Positions 27,303-36,863 of a stretch of DNA of 45,738 bases are shown here, one piece after another. Location: assembly GCA_025355645.1 (NCBI GenBank), contig JANXZG010000100.1, positions 1 to 45,738 of the forward strand, written 5' to 3'. The notes below the pieces were generated by a model. It searched no databases, was not told the DNA's origin, and worked only from the letters and a program-made list of their open reading frames with translations. Position 1 is the first letter of the stretch. Each line of letters opens with the position of its first letter. Source of the DNA: Gammaproteobacteria bacterium (GTDB taxonomy: Bacteria; Pseudomonadota; Gammaproteobacteria; Steroidobacterales; Steroidobacteraceae). Made by a program: the position numbers and the translations under genes.

Positions 27303-28034
27303 ATGGCCGATTCGCCGCAGCATGTCGCGATCATTATGGACGGCAACGGTCGCTGGGCACGTGCTCGCGGCATGCCCCGTCCCGCCGGTCATCGGGCCAG
27401 CGTCAAGGTGGTGCGCCGGGTCGTGGAGGAGTGCGCCGCCCAGCATGTGCGCTTCCTGACCCTGTTCGCGTTCAGCAGCGAGAACTGGCAGCGCCCGGCT
27501 GAGGAAGTCGGCCTGTTGATGGGTTTGTTTCTCGATGCGTTGGTGCGGGAAATCGGCGATCTGCACAAGAACCAGGTAAGGGTGCAGTTTATCGGTGACC
27601 GCGCTGCACTCGGCGCGGAGCTGATCGAGCGCATGGTGGCTGCCGAGCAACTTACGCAGGGCAACTCCGGCCTGACGTTGAATATCGCGGTTGCCTATGG
27701 CGGTCGCTGGGACATTGCCCAGGCCTGTCGGGCGCTCGCTAGCGAGGCTGCGGCAGGGTGCCTCGCGCCCGCCGCTATTGATGAGGGCGCAATCGCCGCG
27801 CGGCTCCAGCTTGCCGGGATACCGGATCCTGACCTGCTGATTCGCACCGGTGGGGAACAGCGCATCAGCAACTTCCTGCTGTGGAATTTCGCTTATACGG
27901 AACTTTATTTTTGCGATACGCTTTGGCCGGAATTCTCTGCGCAGGACCTGGCCACCGCGTTCGAGTACTACGCGCAGCGCGAGCGCCGTTTTGGCAAGAC
28001 GTCGGCGCAGCTCGCGGCGTCGTTCAATGCTTAA
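27303..28034 (+). CDS. uppS: Undecaprenyl diphosphate synthase
   Basis: This cis-prenyltransferase builds the C55 lipid carrier used for peptidoglycan and O-antigen. The 243-residue protein has the catalytic Asp13 in IIMDGNGRWA, AFSSENWQRP, LNIAVAYGGRWDI and the diphosphate-binding LLIRTGGEQRISNFLLW followed by AYTELYF. Its end overlaps the cdsA start by 8 bp. In E. coli dxr lies before this gene; here it comes after cdsA. Confidence 0.97.
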   Translation: MADSPQHVAIIMDGNGRWARARGMPRPAGHRASVKVVRRVVEECAAQHVRFLTLFAFSSENWQRPAEEVGLLMGLFLDALVREIGDLHKNQVRVQFIGDRAALGAELIERMVAAEQLTQGNSGLTLNIAVAYGGRWDIAQACRALASEAAAGCLAPAAIDEGAIAARLQLAGIPDPDLLIRTGGEQRISNFLLWNFAYTELYFCDTLWPEFSAQDLATAFEYYAQRERRFGKTSAQLAASFNA

Positions 28035-28839
28035 GGTTCGCGTCTTTACCGCACTGCTGTTCGCCGCGCTGCTTTTGACCGCAATGTTTCTGTTGCCGGC
28101 GCGCGCTTCGTTGCTGTTCTACGGGATGATCTGCGCGGTGGCGGCCTGGGAGTGGTCCGGTTTCGGCGCATTGCATGGAATGCTCGCGCGCAGTCTCTAC
28201 ACCCTGGCCACGGGTGCACTGATGTATGCGGCCCTGTTGTTCAGCGCCAATCATGAGTATTTGCGGGGCATCCTCGCGGCAGCCTGCCTGTGGTGGGTGG
28301 CGGCGTTGCTGTGGCTTATCCTAGCGCCGCAGCGACAGCGGCCCGCATTGACCTTATTGTGCGGCGCGATTGTGCTGGTGCCTGCATTCCTTGCGCTCGC
28401 GCACTTGCAGTTGGGTGCGGTCGGCTCGATCGGCGGCCCGGAGCTTGTGCTGTGGTTACTGCTGGTGGTGAGCGGTGCGGATATCGGCGCCTATTTCGCC
28501 GGCAGCAATTTTGGTCGCCATAAGCTCGCCCCACGCATCAGCCCGGGCAAGACCTGGGAAGGTGTCATGGGAGGACTCGCCGCCGTCGCGCTGATCGCCG
28601 CGCTCGGCGCGCTGCGCCTGCACCTGCCTATCGGGATCACGGCGCTGCTCGGCTGTGGCGTGGGAATTTTTTCGATCGTCGGCGACCTGACCGAGAGCAT
28701 GTTCAAGCGCGCCGCCGGACTTAAGGACAGTGGCGCCATTCTACCGGGCCATGGCGGTATGCTGGATCGGGTCGACAGCGTCGTGGCAGCGGCGCCCTTT
28801 TACACCCTCGGCCTGCTCGGCTCGGGGGTTATCCAGTGA
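28027..28839 (+). CDS. cdsA: Phosphatidate cytidylyltransferase
   Basis: An inner-membrane enzyme that makes CDP-diacylglycerol from phosphatidate and CTP. The 270-residue protein has about eight membrane segments, the [14 protein letters not shown] and KTWEGVMGG blocks, and the family signature toward the C-terminus: [10 protein letters not shown] followed by [19 protein letters not shown]. The ATG at 28027 overlaps uppS by 8 bp; a longer in-frame start inside uppS is rejected. Its stop overlaps dxr as GTGA. Confidence 0.95.
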   Translation: MLKVRVFTALLFAALLLTAMFLLPARASLLFYGMICAVAAWEWSGFGALHGMLARSLYTLATGALMYAALLFSANHEYLRGILAAACLWWVAALLWLILAPQRQRPALTLLCGAIVLVPAFLALAHLQLGAVGSIGGPELVLWLLLVVSGADIGAYFAGSNFGRHKLAPRISPGKTWEGVMGGLAAVALIAALGALRLHLPIGITALLGCGVGIFSIVGDLTESMFKRAAGLKDSGAILPGHGGMLDRVDSVVAAAPFYTLGLLGSGVIQ

Positions 28840-30032
28840 ACCTGCGTGGCGTTGCGATCATGGGCTCGACGGGTAGCATCGGGCGCAGCACGCTTGCGGT
28901 TATTGCGGCGCACCCGCAGCGCTTTCGCGTCATCGCATTGTGCGCAAACCGCGACTGGAAGGCGCTCGTCGATCAGGCAAAAATTTTCCATCCCGAGACC
29001 ATTGTCCTGGCCGACGCGGCGGCCGCGACCCTCGCGCGCGAAGCGCTGCGCGAATCCGGTTTGGCCACCCAAGTTGAGTCCGGCCTCGCCGCGCTTGCGG
29101 CGGTGGTGACCGCAAGCTCGGTGGATATGGTAATGGCGGCAATTGTTGGTGCCGCCGGCCTGATGCCGACGCTGGCGGCCGTGCGTGCAGGCAAGCGCGT
29201 GCTGCTCGCCAACAAGGAAGCCTTGGTCATGGCGGGCTCCTTGCTGATGGATGAAGTGCGTGCGGCCGGCGCCGAGTTGATTCCGATCGACAGTGAACAC
29301 AACGCGATTTTCCAGTGCATGCCGCCCGGATACCTGTCGGGCGAAGCTGCGCGCGGCGTACAGCGCGTCATTTTGACCGCCTCGGGAGGGCCGTTCCGGA
29401 CCGCTGCACTGGCCGATCTCGGCGCGGTGACGCCAGAGCAGGCCTGTGCCCATCCAAAATGGGCCATGGGCCGCAAGATTTCCGTGGATTCGGCAACCCT
29501 GATCAACAAGGGGCTCGAGGTGATCGAAGCTACGCTGCTGTTCGCGCTTCCCGAGTCGCGGGTCGACGTAGTCATCCATCCGCAAAGCGTGGTCCATTCA
29601 CTGGTCGAATATGCGGACGGTTCTATGCTCGCGCAGTTGAGTGCGCCGGACATGCGTACTCCCATCGCCCATGCCCTTGCCTGGCCGGAGCGCATCACTT
29701 CCGGTGTACAATCATTGAGTTTGGCGCAGATCGGACAGCTCGATTTTGAGGCGCCCGATCACGAGCGCTTTCCGGGTCTGTTGCTGGCACGGGCAGCCGC
29801 ACGAGCCGCGGGGACCGCTCCGGCGCTGTTTAATGCGGCAAACGAAGTGGCGGTGCAGGCGTTTCTTGACCAGCGCTTGAACTTTACCCGTATTACGGCG
29901 GTCATTGATCAGGTGATGCAACGGGTTACCTCGGGTCCTGTCGCGGACCTGGATGATGTGCTCGGTGCAGACGCCGCGGCGCGCCATGCGGCGGTAGCTT
30001 TGATTGACATAGCGCCGCGGGTCTTTGCATGA
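28836..30032 (+). CDS. dxr: 1-deoxy-D-xylulose 5-phosphate reductoisomerase
   Basis: The second step of the MEP isoprenoid pathway: NADPH-dependent rearrangement and reduction of DXP to MEP. The 398-residue protein (E. coli 398) has the nucleotide loop [22 protein letters not shown], the metal site [34 protein letters not shown] and [12 protein letters not shown]. The GTG start overlaps the cdsA stop. It supplies isoprenoid precursors for the neighbouring uppS product. Confidence 0.97.
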   Translation: MNLRGVAIMGSTGSIGRSTLAVIAAHPQRFRVIALCANRDWKALVDQAKIFHPETIVLADAAAATLAREALRESGLATQVESGLAALAAVVTASSVDMVMAAIVGAAGLMPTLAAVRAGKRVLLANKEALVMAGSLLMDEVRAAGAELIPIDSEHNAIFQCMPPGYLSGEAARGVQRVILTASGGPFRTAALADLGAVTPEQACAHPKWAMGRKISVDSATLINKGLEVIEATLLFALPESRVDVVIHPQSVVHSLVEYADGSMLAQLSAPDMRTPIAHALAWPERITSGVQSLSLAQIGQLDFEAPDHERFPGLLLARAAARAAGTAPALFNAANEVAVQAFLDQRLNFTRITAVIDQVMQRVTSGPVADLDDVLGADAAARHAAVALIDIAPRVFA

Positions 30033-30048
30033 AGGGATTGGGTTCTGC

Positions 30049-31416
30049 ATGAGAATTTTGATATTCGCCGCCGCATTTCTGCTCGCCATCGGCATCCTGG
30101 TGGCTGTCCACGAATTCGGTCATTACTGGGTCGCCAAGAAGCTCGGCTTCAAAGTGCTGCGCTTCAGCATCGGCTTCGGCCGGCCGCTCTTGCTGCGCAA
30201 GGGGCCTGCCCCGGACCACACCGAATACTGCGTCTCGGCAATCCCGCTCGGCGGCTACGTGAAGCTGCTCGATGAGCGCGAGGGCGAGGTGGATCCGCGC
30301 GAGCTGCACCGCTCATTCACGCGGCGGCCGGTAGCACACCGTATTGCGGTGCTGATCGCTGGACCCGGCATGAACCTGCTGTTCGCGGTACTGCTGTATG
30401 CGGCACTTGCAATGGTCGGCGCAGAGTCCGTTAAGCCGGTCGTGGGCCTGGTGCGGGCTGATAGCCCCGCTGCGATTGCCGGGCTGCGGCCTGGCGATGA
30501 GATCGTGCGCGTTGGCGACCATCGCATTGTCGATACCGAGGAGCTGCAGTTGGCGCTGCTGCGGCAATTCTCGGCCGATGGCATCATTCCGCTTGGCGTT
30601 CGGCGCGACGGCGATGAGCGCGCAATGACCTTGCGGGTAACCGGCGCGCACGCGCCGCTGACCGAACCCGGGAAATTGCTGCCGGGCCTGGGTTTCGACA
30701 CGGCTACCTGGCGAGCCGAGAGTCGCGTACAGTCGGCGCCCGAGGGCAGCGCCGGCGCCGCGGCGGGCTTGCGGTCCGGCGACCTGCTGCGTGAGGTTGA
30801 CGGCAATGCGCTCGCCAACAGCGCGGAATTTGTCGCTACCGTCAGCAGCGCCGCTGGTCGCGAGATTAGCATCGGGATCGAAAGGGCGGGTACGCGTCGC
30901 ACGATCATGGCGACCGTGCCCACGGTCATGGAGCAGGGCAAGCCGGTCGGTCGCCTCGGTATCATGCTGCAGGAGGGGCCGCGGAGCTGGCCGCCAGGCC
31001 TGGTCTTCATGCGCCGTTCGGGCCCGTTGGACGCACTGGCGGTGGGCGTGCAGAAGACGTGGACGATGTCCGCGCTGACCGTGCAGATGCTATGGCGGGT
31101 GGCGACGGGCGAAGTATCGGCCAAGAACATTAGCGGCCCGATCAGCATCGCCGAGTTTGCCGGCATTAGCGCCATACTCGGCATCAGCGCATTCCTGTCC
31201 TTCCTTGCTGTGATCAGCGTGAGCCTTGGCGTGCTGAACCTGTTGCCCGTGCCGCTTCTCGACGGAGGTCAGGTCCTCTATCAACTCGTTGAAGTAATCA
31301 AGGGCAGCCCTTTATCCGAGCGGGCGCAGGTGCTTGGCCAGAAGCTCGGCATCGCATTGCTGGTCATGCTGATGAGCCTGGCGTTTTACAACGATATTTC
31401 AAGACATCTGAACTGA
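30049..31416 (+). CDS. rseP: RIP-type zinc metalloprotease RseP
   Basis: A site-2 intramembrane protease that cleaves RseA in the sigma-E envelope stress response and clears signal peptides. The 455-residue protein has HEFGH (21-25) in the first membrane helix, two periplasmic PDZ domains (about 110-280), and the third zinc ligand in LNLLPVPLLDGGQ near the C-terminal helices. The ATG at 30049 puts the motif where E. coli has it; an earlier TTG at 30025 would add 8 residues and overlap dxr. bamA follows. Confidence 0.95.
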   Translation: MRILIFAAAFLLAIGILVAVHEFGHYWVAKKLGFKVLRFSIGFGRPLLLRKGPAPDHTEYCVSAIPLGGYVKLLDEREGEVDPRELHRSFTRRPVAHRIAVLIAGPGMNLLFAVLLYAALAMVGAESVKPVVGLVRADSPAAIAGLRPGDEIVRVGDHRIVDTEELQLALLRQFSADGIIPLGVRRDGDERAMTLRVTGAHAPLTEPGKLLPGLGFDTATWRAESRVQSAPEGSAGAAAGLRSGDLLREVDGNALANSAEFVATVSSAAGREISIGIERAGTRRTIMATVPTVMEQGKPVGRLGIMLQEGPRSWPPGLVFMRRSGPLDALAVGVQKTWTMSALTVQMLWRVATGEVSAKNISGPISIAEFAGISAILGISAFLSFLAVISVSLGVLNLLPVPLLDGGQVLYQLVEVIKGSPLSERAQVLGQKLGIALLVMLMSLAFYNDISRHLN

Positions 31417-31458
31417 TGGGAAGACATGGCTAATTTCATCTCGATCCGACTCTTTGAG

Positions 31459-31476
31459 CGGACGCACCAGCGTCCG
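31459..31476 (+). other. Hairpin in the rseP-bamA gap
   Basis: CGGACGC (31459-31465) and GCGTCCG (31470-31476) form a perfect 7-bp stem with an ACCA loop, about 30 nt before the bamA GTG. No T-run follows, so it is not a simple terminator. It lies within the 91-bp gap that also contains a possible 30-codon small frame (31426-31518) overlapping the bamA start. Confidence 0.45.
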
Positions 31477-31507
31477 GCGCTAGCTATTCGCACACGGCCG
31501 CCGCTTC

Positions 31508-33955
31508 GTGCGACCTGACTTTCGTCTGTTCGGCGCGGTGCTGCTCGCCGTGCTGCCTGTGGCAGCCTATGCGCAGCAGGCACCGAGCGAGGCATTCACC
31601 GTCGGCGACATCCGCGTGGAAGGCCTGCAGCGCATCTCCGAGGGCACGGTCTTCAACTACCTGCCCGTAAATATTGGCGATCACCTGCAAGGCCAGCGTG
31701 TCGGCGAGGCGATGCGGGCGCTGTATGCAACCGGCTTTTTCCGCGACGTGGAACTGCGCCGCGACGGCAATACGCTGCTGATCGTGGTCGTCGAGCGCCC
31801 GTCGATTGCCAAGTTCGAGATCAAGGGCAACAAGGACATCAAGACCGAGGATCTGCAGAAGAGCCTGCGCAACGTTGGTCTGGCGACCGGTAAGATCTTC
31901 GATCGCTCGGTGCTCGATGAGGTCAAGCAGTACCTGACCGACCAATATTTCAGCCGTGGCAAGTACGCGGTCAGGGTGGATACCAAGATCACCGACCTGC
32001 CCGGCAACAAGGTCGATGTCATCGTTGACATCAAGGAAGGCAAGCGTGCGCGCATCCGGCAGATCAACCTGGTCGGCAACACAATATATAAAGACAAGGA
32101 CGTGCTTGCGACGCTCGAGCTGAAGACGCCGAACTGGCTGTCCTGGTACAAGCAGGACGACCGCTACTCGCGCGAATCGCTGACGGGCGACCTGGAGAAG
32201 GTGCGCTCCTACTTCATGGACCGCGGCTACGCGAATTTCCAGGTCGACTCGACCCAGGTCACGATCGCCCCTGAAAAAGACGATATGTTCATCACGGTGA
32301 ATGTCACCGAGGGCCAAGTGTTCAAGGTCTCCGAGATCAAGCTTGCCGGGACAATGGTCGTGCCGGAGGCGGAGCTGCGCAAGCTGATCCTGTTCAAGCC
32401 GGGCGACACCTATTCGCGCAAGGCGGTCACGAACACCCAGGAGCTGATGAGCTACCGGCTAGGCGCCGACGGCTACGCATTTTCAAAGATCGACCCGGTG
32501 CCATCGGCCGACAATGACAAGAAGACCGTGTCGCTGACGTATTTCATTGAGCCGGGCAATCGCGTCTATGTGCGCCACATCAATTTCAACAACGAAACCG
32601 CCATCAATGACGAGACGCTTCGGCGCGAAATGCGTCAGCTCGAGGGCGGCTGGCTGTCAAACTCTGCGGTCGAGCGCTCCAAGGAGCGCATCCAGCGACT
32701 GCCGTTCGTCGAGAAGGTCGAATTCGAATCGAAGCCGGTCGCCGGCAGCTCAGACCTGGTCGACGTCGACTACGAAATCAAGGAAGGCCTGCCGGGCCAG
32801 TTCGGCGGCGGTATCGGCTATTCCGAGGCGCAGAAATTCAGCCTGAACCTGAACTTCGTGCACAGTAATTTCATGGGCACGGGCGAACGCACGGCCGTCG
32901 AGGCGCAGGCCGGCAAGTACCAGAAGTCCTATACGATCGCGCAGACTAATCCCTACACGACGATCGACGGGGTCTCGCGCACGACCTCATTTACCTACCG
33001 AGACATCACGCAATTCGTTTCCGCCTCGTCCATCTTTGGCACGAAGCAGGAGACGCTGGCGCAGAGCTACGCTTATCCGATCACCGAGTACCAGGTCCTG
33101 CAGCTCGGCGGATCGATAAATAAGAATAGCCTCGTGACCTCGCAGGGCTACAGCGCCCAGCAGTCGGTGAACTGGGTCAAGGACAATGGCCGCAGGTTCA
33201 CGGAGCAGATCGAGGACAGCAATGGTGATGGTTATGTCAATTCGCTCGACAGTCCGTACACGATCTTCGGAACGAACTTCTACACCTACGAACTGAGCGC
33301 CGGCTGGTCCATGGATACGCGTAACAGAGCAATATTCGCCGACCGCGGCATGCGCAACGCGCTATCCTTGCGATATACGATGCCCCTGAGCGATGTGCGT
33401 TACTACGCGCTGAACTACGCCTTCATCAAATACATCCCGATCCATGGGAAGTGGCTGCTGACGGACAATGCGACGATCGATTACGGCTCGGCGCTGGGCA
33501 GCACCACGGGCCTGCCGCCGTACCTTAATTATTTCGCCGGCGGCCCAGATACCGTGCGCGGGTTTAGGGAAAGCCGCCTGGGGCCGCGGGACAACATCGG
33601 GATCGGCAATCCCTATGGCGGCAATCTGCGCATCGTCAATCGCCTGGAATTGCTGTTTCCGGTCCCGGACAAATGGAAAAGTGCGGCCCGGGTTAGCTGG
33701 TTCTACGACATGGGCAACGTCTTCCAGACCGGTAACAGCATAAAGTTCTTCGGCGTCGATGACACTACGCCGGTCAACTACCATTTCAGCTATAATAACC
33801 TGAAGCGGTCCACCGGGATTGCGGTGCAGTGGCTTGCTCCGCTGGGTCTGTTCCGCTTCTCATACGCGATTCCCTTGAACGCGTATGCAGGCGATACGGT
33901 CCGCTTCGGCGACCAGACCGAACGGTTCCAGTTTTCGATCGGACAGTCATTTTGA
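31508..33955 (+). CDS. bamA: Outer membrane protein assembly factor BamA
   Basis: The central Omp85 insertase that folds outer-membrane beta-barrels. The 815-residue precursor (E. coli 810) has a signal peptide with likely cleavage after AYA (residue 22), five POTRA domains (about 24-425) starting with FTVGDIRVEGLQRISEGTV, and a 16-strand barrel with the L6 VRGF motif (GGPDTVRGFRES) and a terminal aromatic (QFSIGQSF). The GTG at 31508 gives a good signal peptide but has no Shine-Dalgarno. It precedes skp, which encodes a chaperone for its clients. Confidence 0.96.
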   Translation: MRPDFRLFGAVLLAVLPVAAYAQQAPSEAFTVGDIRVEGLQRISEGTVFNYLPVNIGDHLQGQRVGEAMRALYATGFFRDVELRRDGNTLLIVVVERPSIAKFEIKGNKDIKTEDLQKSLRNVGLATGKIFDRSVLDEVKQYLTDQYFSRGKYAVRVDTKITDLPGNKVDVIVDIKEGKRARIRQINLVGNTIYKDKDVLATLELKTPNWLSWYKQDDRYSRESLTGDLEKVRSYFMDRGYANFQVDSTQVTIAPEKDDMFITVNVTEGQVFKVSEIKLAGTMVVPEAELRKLILFKPGDTYSRKAVTNTQELMSYRLGADGYAFSKIDPVPSADNDKKTVSLTYFIEPGNRVYVRHINFNNETAINDETLRREMRQLEGGWLSNSAVERSKERIQRLPFVEKVEFESKPVAGSSDLVDVDYEIKEGLPGQFGGGIGYSEAQKFSLNLNFVHSNFMGTGERTAVEAQAGKYQKSYTIAQTNPYTTIDGVSRTTSFTYRDITQFVSASSIFGTKQETLAQSYAYPITEYQVLQLGGSINKNSLVTSQGYSAQQSVNWVKDNGRRFTEQIEDSNGDGYVNSLDSPYTIFGTNFYTYELSAGWSMDTRNRAIFADRGMRNALSLRYTMPLSDVRYYALNYAFIKYIPIHGKWLLTDNATIDYGSALGSTTGLPPYLNYFAGGPDTVRGFRESRLGPRDNIGIGNPYGGNLRIVNRLELLFPVPDKWKSAARVSWFYDMGNVFQTGNSIKFFGVDDTTPVNYHFSYNNLKRSTGIAVQWLAPLGLFRFSYAIPLNAYAGDTVRFGDQTERFQFSIGQSF

Positions 33956-33988
33956 CCAATTACAAACTTTGAGGTCCTAGAGATCAAC

Positions 33989-34570
33989 ATGTCGACTTTC
34001 AATCGCAGCATTGCGTTCCTGGCCTTGGGTCTTTGTGGCTTCCTGGCCGCCCAACAAGCGAGCGCCGACACAAAAATCGGTGTGGTCAATTTCCAGAAGC
34101 TACTTGAGGACGCGCCGCAGACAAAATCTGCAATGGCGGCATTGGAGAACGAATTCGCGCCGCGTCGCCGTGAGCTGATGACGATGCAGACCGACCTGAA
34201 GGCCCATGATGAGAAGCTGCAGCGTGAGGGCGCCGTGATGGCCGAAGCCGATCGTGTCAAGGCCGAAAAGACCCTGCGGGACGAGCAGCGGGAATTCTCG
34301 CGCAAGGCAAGCGAGTTCCAGGACGATGTATCAACCCGCCGCAACGAGGAACTCGGCAAGGTGCAGCGCTACCTCGTGGGCGAGGTGCAGAGCTACTCCG
34401 GCACGCAAGGGTTCGACCTGGTCGTTGCCGGTGACAACCTGCTGTACGCCAAGGGCCAGCTGGATATCACCCCGAATGTGCTGGCGGTGGTATTGACCAA
34501 GCCGGCAGCCCTCCCGGCAACACCGGCGCCTGCCGGCGCGCCGCCAAAACCGGTACCCGGAAAGAAATAG
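33989..34570 (+). CDS. skp: Periplasmic chaperone Skp/OmpH
   Basis: A trimeric jellyfish-like chaperone that carries unfolded outer-membrane proteins to BamA. The 193-residue precursor has a signal peptide with likely cleavage after ASA (residue 26), the KIGVVNFQKLLEDAPQ beta strand, a long charged coiled-coil arm (about 50-130), and the returning FDLVVAGDNLLYAKGQLDIT strands. It ends in a Pro/Ala-rich tail (about 170-193) absent from E. coli Skp. GAGGTCC lies upstream of the ATG. Confidence 0.93.
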   Translation: MSTFNRSIAFLALGLCGFLAAQQASADTKIGVVNFQKLLEDAPQTKSAMAALENEFAPRRRELMTMQTDLKAHDEKLQREGAVMAEADRVKAEKTLRDEQREFSRKASEFQDDVSTRRNEELGKVQRYLVGEVQSYSGTQGFDLVVAGDNLLYAKGQLDITPNVLAVVLTKPAALPATPAPAGAPPKPVPGKK

Positions 34571-34607
34571 GAATCTACGGAGATTCTTTGCCCATTCGTG
34601 TGCCCGC

Positions 34608-35597
34608 GTGCAGACCGGCGAACACAGCCTTGGTGAGCTTGCGGTAAGGTTTGGCTTGCTTCTGCGCGGCGATCCGGATGTGCGCGTCTGCCGGGTTGCA
34701 ACTCTCGCCAATGCGGGCGAGGGCGCCATCAGCTTTCTCGCGAACGCCCATTACCGCAAGCAACTGGCGCATAGCCGGGCAGCCGCGATCATCCTGTCCG
34801 AGGCAGACGCGCCAAATTGCCCGGTCCCGGCATTGATCGACCGCAATCCATACGCGGTTTACGCGCGCATCGCGACCCTGCTTTATCCCGTGCCGCTGCC
34901 GCAACCCGGCATCCATCCGAGCGCGGTCGTTCACCCGGAGGCGCGCGTCGCGAGGTCCGCCAGCGTGGGCCCGTTGTGCGTGATCGAGGCCGGCGTCCTG
35001 ATCGGCGAACGCGTGTCGGTCGGTGCCGCCTGCATCATTGAATCCGGGGCCTCGATCGGCGCCGACACGCGGCTGGTCTCGCGGGTGACTGTGCGGCCGC
35101 GCGTGCACATCGGGGCGCGCTGTACGCTGCAGCCCGGCAGCGTGATCGGCGCGGATGGGTTCGGGTTTGCCGGTGAGGATCGGCGCTGGATCAAGGTGCC
35201 GCAGGTGGGTGCCGTGCGCCTGGGCGATGACGTGGAGATTGGCGCAAATACCACGATTGACTGCGGCGCGATCGAGGACACCGTCATTGAAAACGGCGTC
35301 AAGCTCGACAACCAGATCCAGATCGGGCACAACGTGACCATCGGCGAGCACACGATCATGGCCTCCTGCAGCGGGGTCGCGGGAAGCACGGTGATCGGCA
35401 AACGCTGCATGATCGGCGGGCTGGTAGGATTCGCCGGCCATATCACGATCGCCGATGACGTGTTGATCACGGGCTTTAGTATGATTACGGCATCGCTGCA
35501 GAAGGCGGGTAGTTATTCCAGCGGGATTCCCGCGCAGGAGTCGCGCGAATGGTGGCGCACGGTGGCGAGATTCAAACGGTTGGGACGGTTTGGATAA
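34608..35597 (+). CDS. lpxD: UDP-3-O-acylglucosamine N-acyltransferase LpxD
   Basis: The third step of lipid A synthesis: N-acylation of UDP-3-O-acylglucosamine from acyl-ACP. The 329-residue protein has an N-terminal uridine-binding domain (HSLGELAVRFG, then ISFLANAHYRKQL) and a left-handed beta-helix of hexapeptide repeats (about 100-290) with the catalytic His in QIGHNVTIGEHT. The C-terminus is shorter than the E. coli helix. The GTG at 34608 lacks a good Shine-Dalgarno. GGAG at 34579-34582 instead suits an out-of-frame TTG at 34588. Confidence 0.94.
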   Translation: MQTGEHSLGELAVRFGLLLRGDPDVRVCRVATLANAGEGAISFLANAHYRKQLAHSRAAAIILSEADAPNCPVPALIDRNPYAVYARIATLLYPVPLPQPGIHPSAVVHPEARVARSASVGPLCVIEAGVLIGERVSVGAACIIESGASIGADTRLVSRVTVRPRVHIGARCTLQPGSVIGADGFGFAGEDRRWIKVPQVGAVRLGDDVEIGANTTIDCGAIEDTVIENGVKLDNQIQIGHNVTIGEHTIMASCSGVAGSTVIGKRCMIGGLVGFAGHITIADDVLITGFSMITASLQKAGSYSSGIPAQESREWWRTVARFKRLGRFG

Positions 35598-35606
35598 GGA
35601 GATTCG

Positions 35607-36086
35607 ATGAATAAGCCGGTCACCCTGGATATCGAGGCAATCATGAAACAATTGCCTCATCGGTATCCATTCTTGCTGGTTGATCGGGTGCTTGAGTGCA
35701 TCCCCGGGGAGCGCATTACCGCATTGAAGAATGTCACCTTCAATGAGCCGTACTTCCAGGGGCATTTTCCGCACCGCCCGGTCATGCCGGGCGTGATCGT
35801 GATCGAGGCGCTCGCCCAGGCCGCCGGCATACTGGCGTTCCGTACGGTGGGCGTGTTCCCGGACGAGAAGACGCGCTTTTTCTTCGTTGCGATCGACCGC
35901 GCGCGCTTCCGCAAGCCGGTCGAACCCGGTGACCAGATCATCCTGAAAGCGACGCTGGCCCGTGCATTCAAGGGGATCTGGAAATTTCGCGCACTCGCCG
36001 AGGTCGGCGGCGTGGAAGTCGCCTCGGCCGAGATCATGCTGGCGCCGGAGGCGAAAGAATCCGCAAAAAAAGGCGCGGCGCAATGA
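35607..36086 (+). CDS. fabZ: 3-hydroxyacyl-ACP dehydratase FabZ
   Basis: This enzyme dehydrates 3-hydroxyacyl-ACP in fatty-acid elongation. The 159-residue hot-dog protein has PHRYPFLLVDRV and the catalytic pair His53 (GHFPHRPVMPG) and Glu67 (IEALAQAAG), with the family spacing of 14 residues. It competes with LpxA and LpxD for the same hydroxyacyl-ACP pool, which fits its location between them. Its TGA overlaps the lpxA ATG. GGAG lies 8 nt upstream of the ATG. Confidence 0.97.
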   Translation: MNKPVTLDIEAIMKQLPHRYPFLLVDRVLECIPGERITALKNVTFNEPYFQGHFPHRPVMPGVIVIEALAQAAGILAFRTVGVFPDEKTRFFFVAIDRARFRKPVEPGDQIILKATLARAFKGIWKFRALAEVGGVEVASAEIMLAPEAKESAKKGAAQ

Positions 36087-36853
36087 TCGACCCGCGTGCG
36101 GTCGTTTCGCCGCAAGCGCAGATCGCGGATGATGTGGAAATTGGTGCCTTCACGGTCATTGGACCGGGCGTGACCATCGGCAAGGGCACCTGGGTCGGGC
36201 CGCATGCGGTCATCAATGGCCCGACGCAGATTGGTGCAGATAACCGCATTTTCCAGTTTGCCTCGCTGGGCGATGCCCCCCAGGACAAGAAATATCGGGG
36301 TGAGCCCACGCGCCTGGAAATCGGCGACCGCAATGTCATCCGTGAATTCGTGACCGTGAATCGCGGCACGATCCACGATAAGAGCCTGACGAAGATCGGC
36401 TGCGACAATCTGCTGATGGCCTATACCCATGTGGCGCACGACTGCGTGGTCGGCGACAAGGTGGTGATGTCCAATTGTGCAACCCTTGGCGGCCACGTAC
36501 AGATAGGCGACTGGGTCATCATGGGGGGCCTCTCCGCCGTGCATCAGCACACCAAGATCGGCGCGCATTGCTTCATTGCGAACAACGCTGCGGTCACGCG
36601 TGATGTTCCGCCCTACATCATGGTAGTCGGGCAGCCGGCCAAGCCCCACAGCGTCAATTCGGAAGGGCTGAAGCGCCGCGGATTCACGGCCGACCAGATC
36701 CGCAATATCCGTCGTGCCTACCGGGTCCTATATCGCTCGGGCCTGTTGTTGGCGGACGCGCTCCGGGAGCTCGAGAAAACGGCGCTCGAGCAGGCCGAGA
36801 TCCGGCCGTTCGTCGAGTTCATCAAAGCCAGCTCGCGCAGCATCGTTCGGTAG
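36083..36853 (+). CDS. lpxA: UDP-N-acetylglucosamine acyltransferase LpxA
   Basis: The first step of lipid A synthesis: 3-O-acylation of UDP-GlcNAc from hydroxyacyl-ACP. The 256-residue protein (E. coli 262) has a left-handed beta-helix of hexapeptide repeats (about 4-185), the catalytic His119 in HVAHDCVVG, and a helical C-terminus beginning VNSEGLKRRGF. The ATG overlaps the fabZ stop (ATGA). Confidence 0.96.
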   Translation: MIDPRAVVSPQAQIADDVEIGAFTVIGPGVTIGKGTWVGPHAVINGPTQIGADNRIFQFASLGDAPQDKKYRGEPTRLEIGDRNVIREFVTVNRGTIHDKSLTKIGCDNLLMAYTHVAHDCVVGDKVVMSNCATLGGHVQIGDWVIMGGLSAVHQHTKIGAHCFIANNAAVTRDVPPYIMVVGQPAKPHSVNSEGLKRRGFTADQIRNIRRAYRVLYRSGLLLADALRELEKTALEQAEIRPFVEFIKASSRSIVR

Positions 36854-36863
36854 CCGTAGCCCT

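Noticed and set aside
34575..36083. Open frame of 502 codons antisense to lpxD and fabZ
   Set aside because: A His/Asp/Arg-rich shadow of hexapeptide-repeat coding sequence, with no homology seen.
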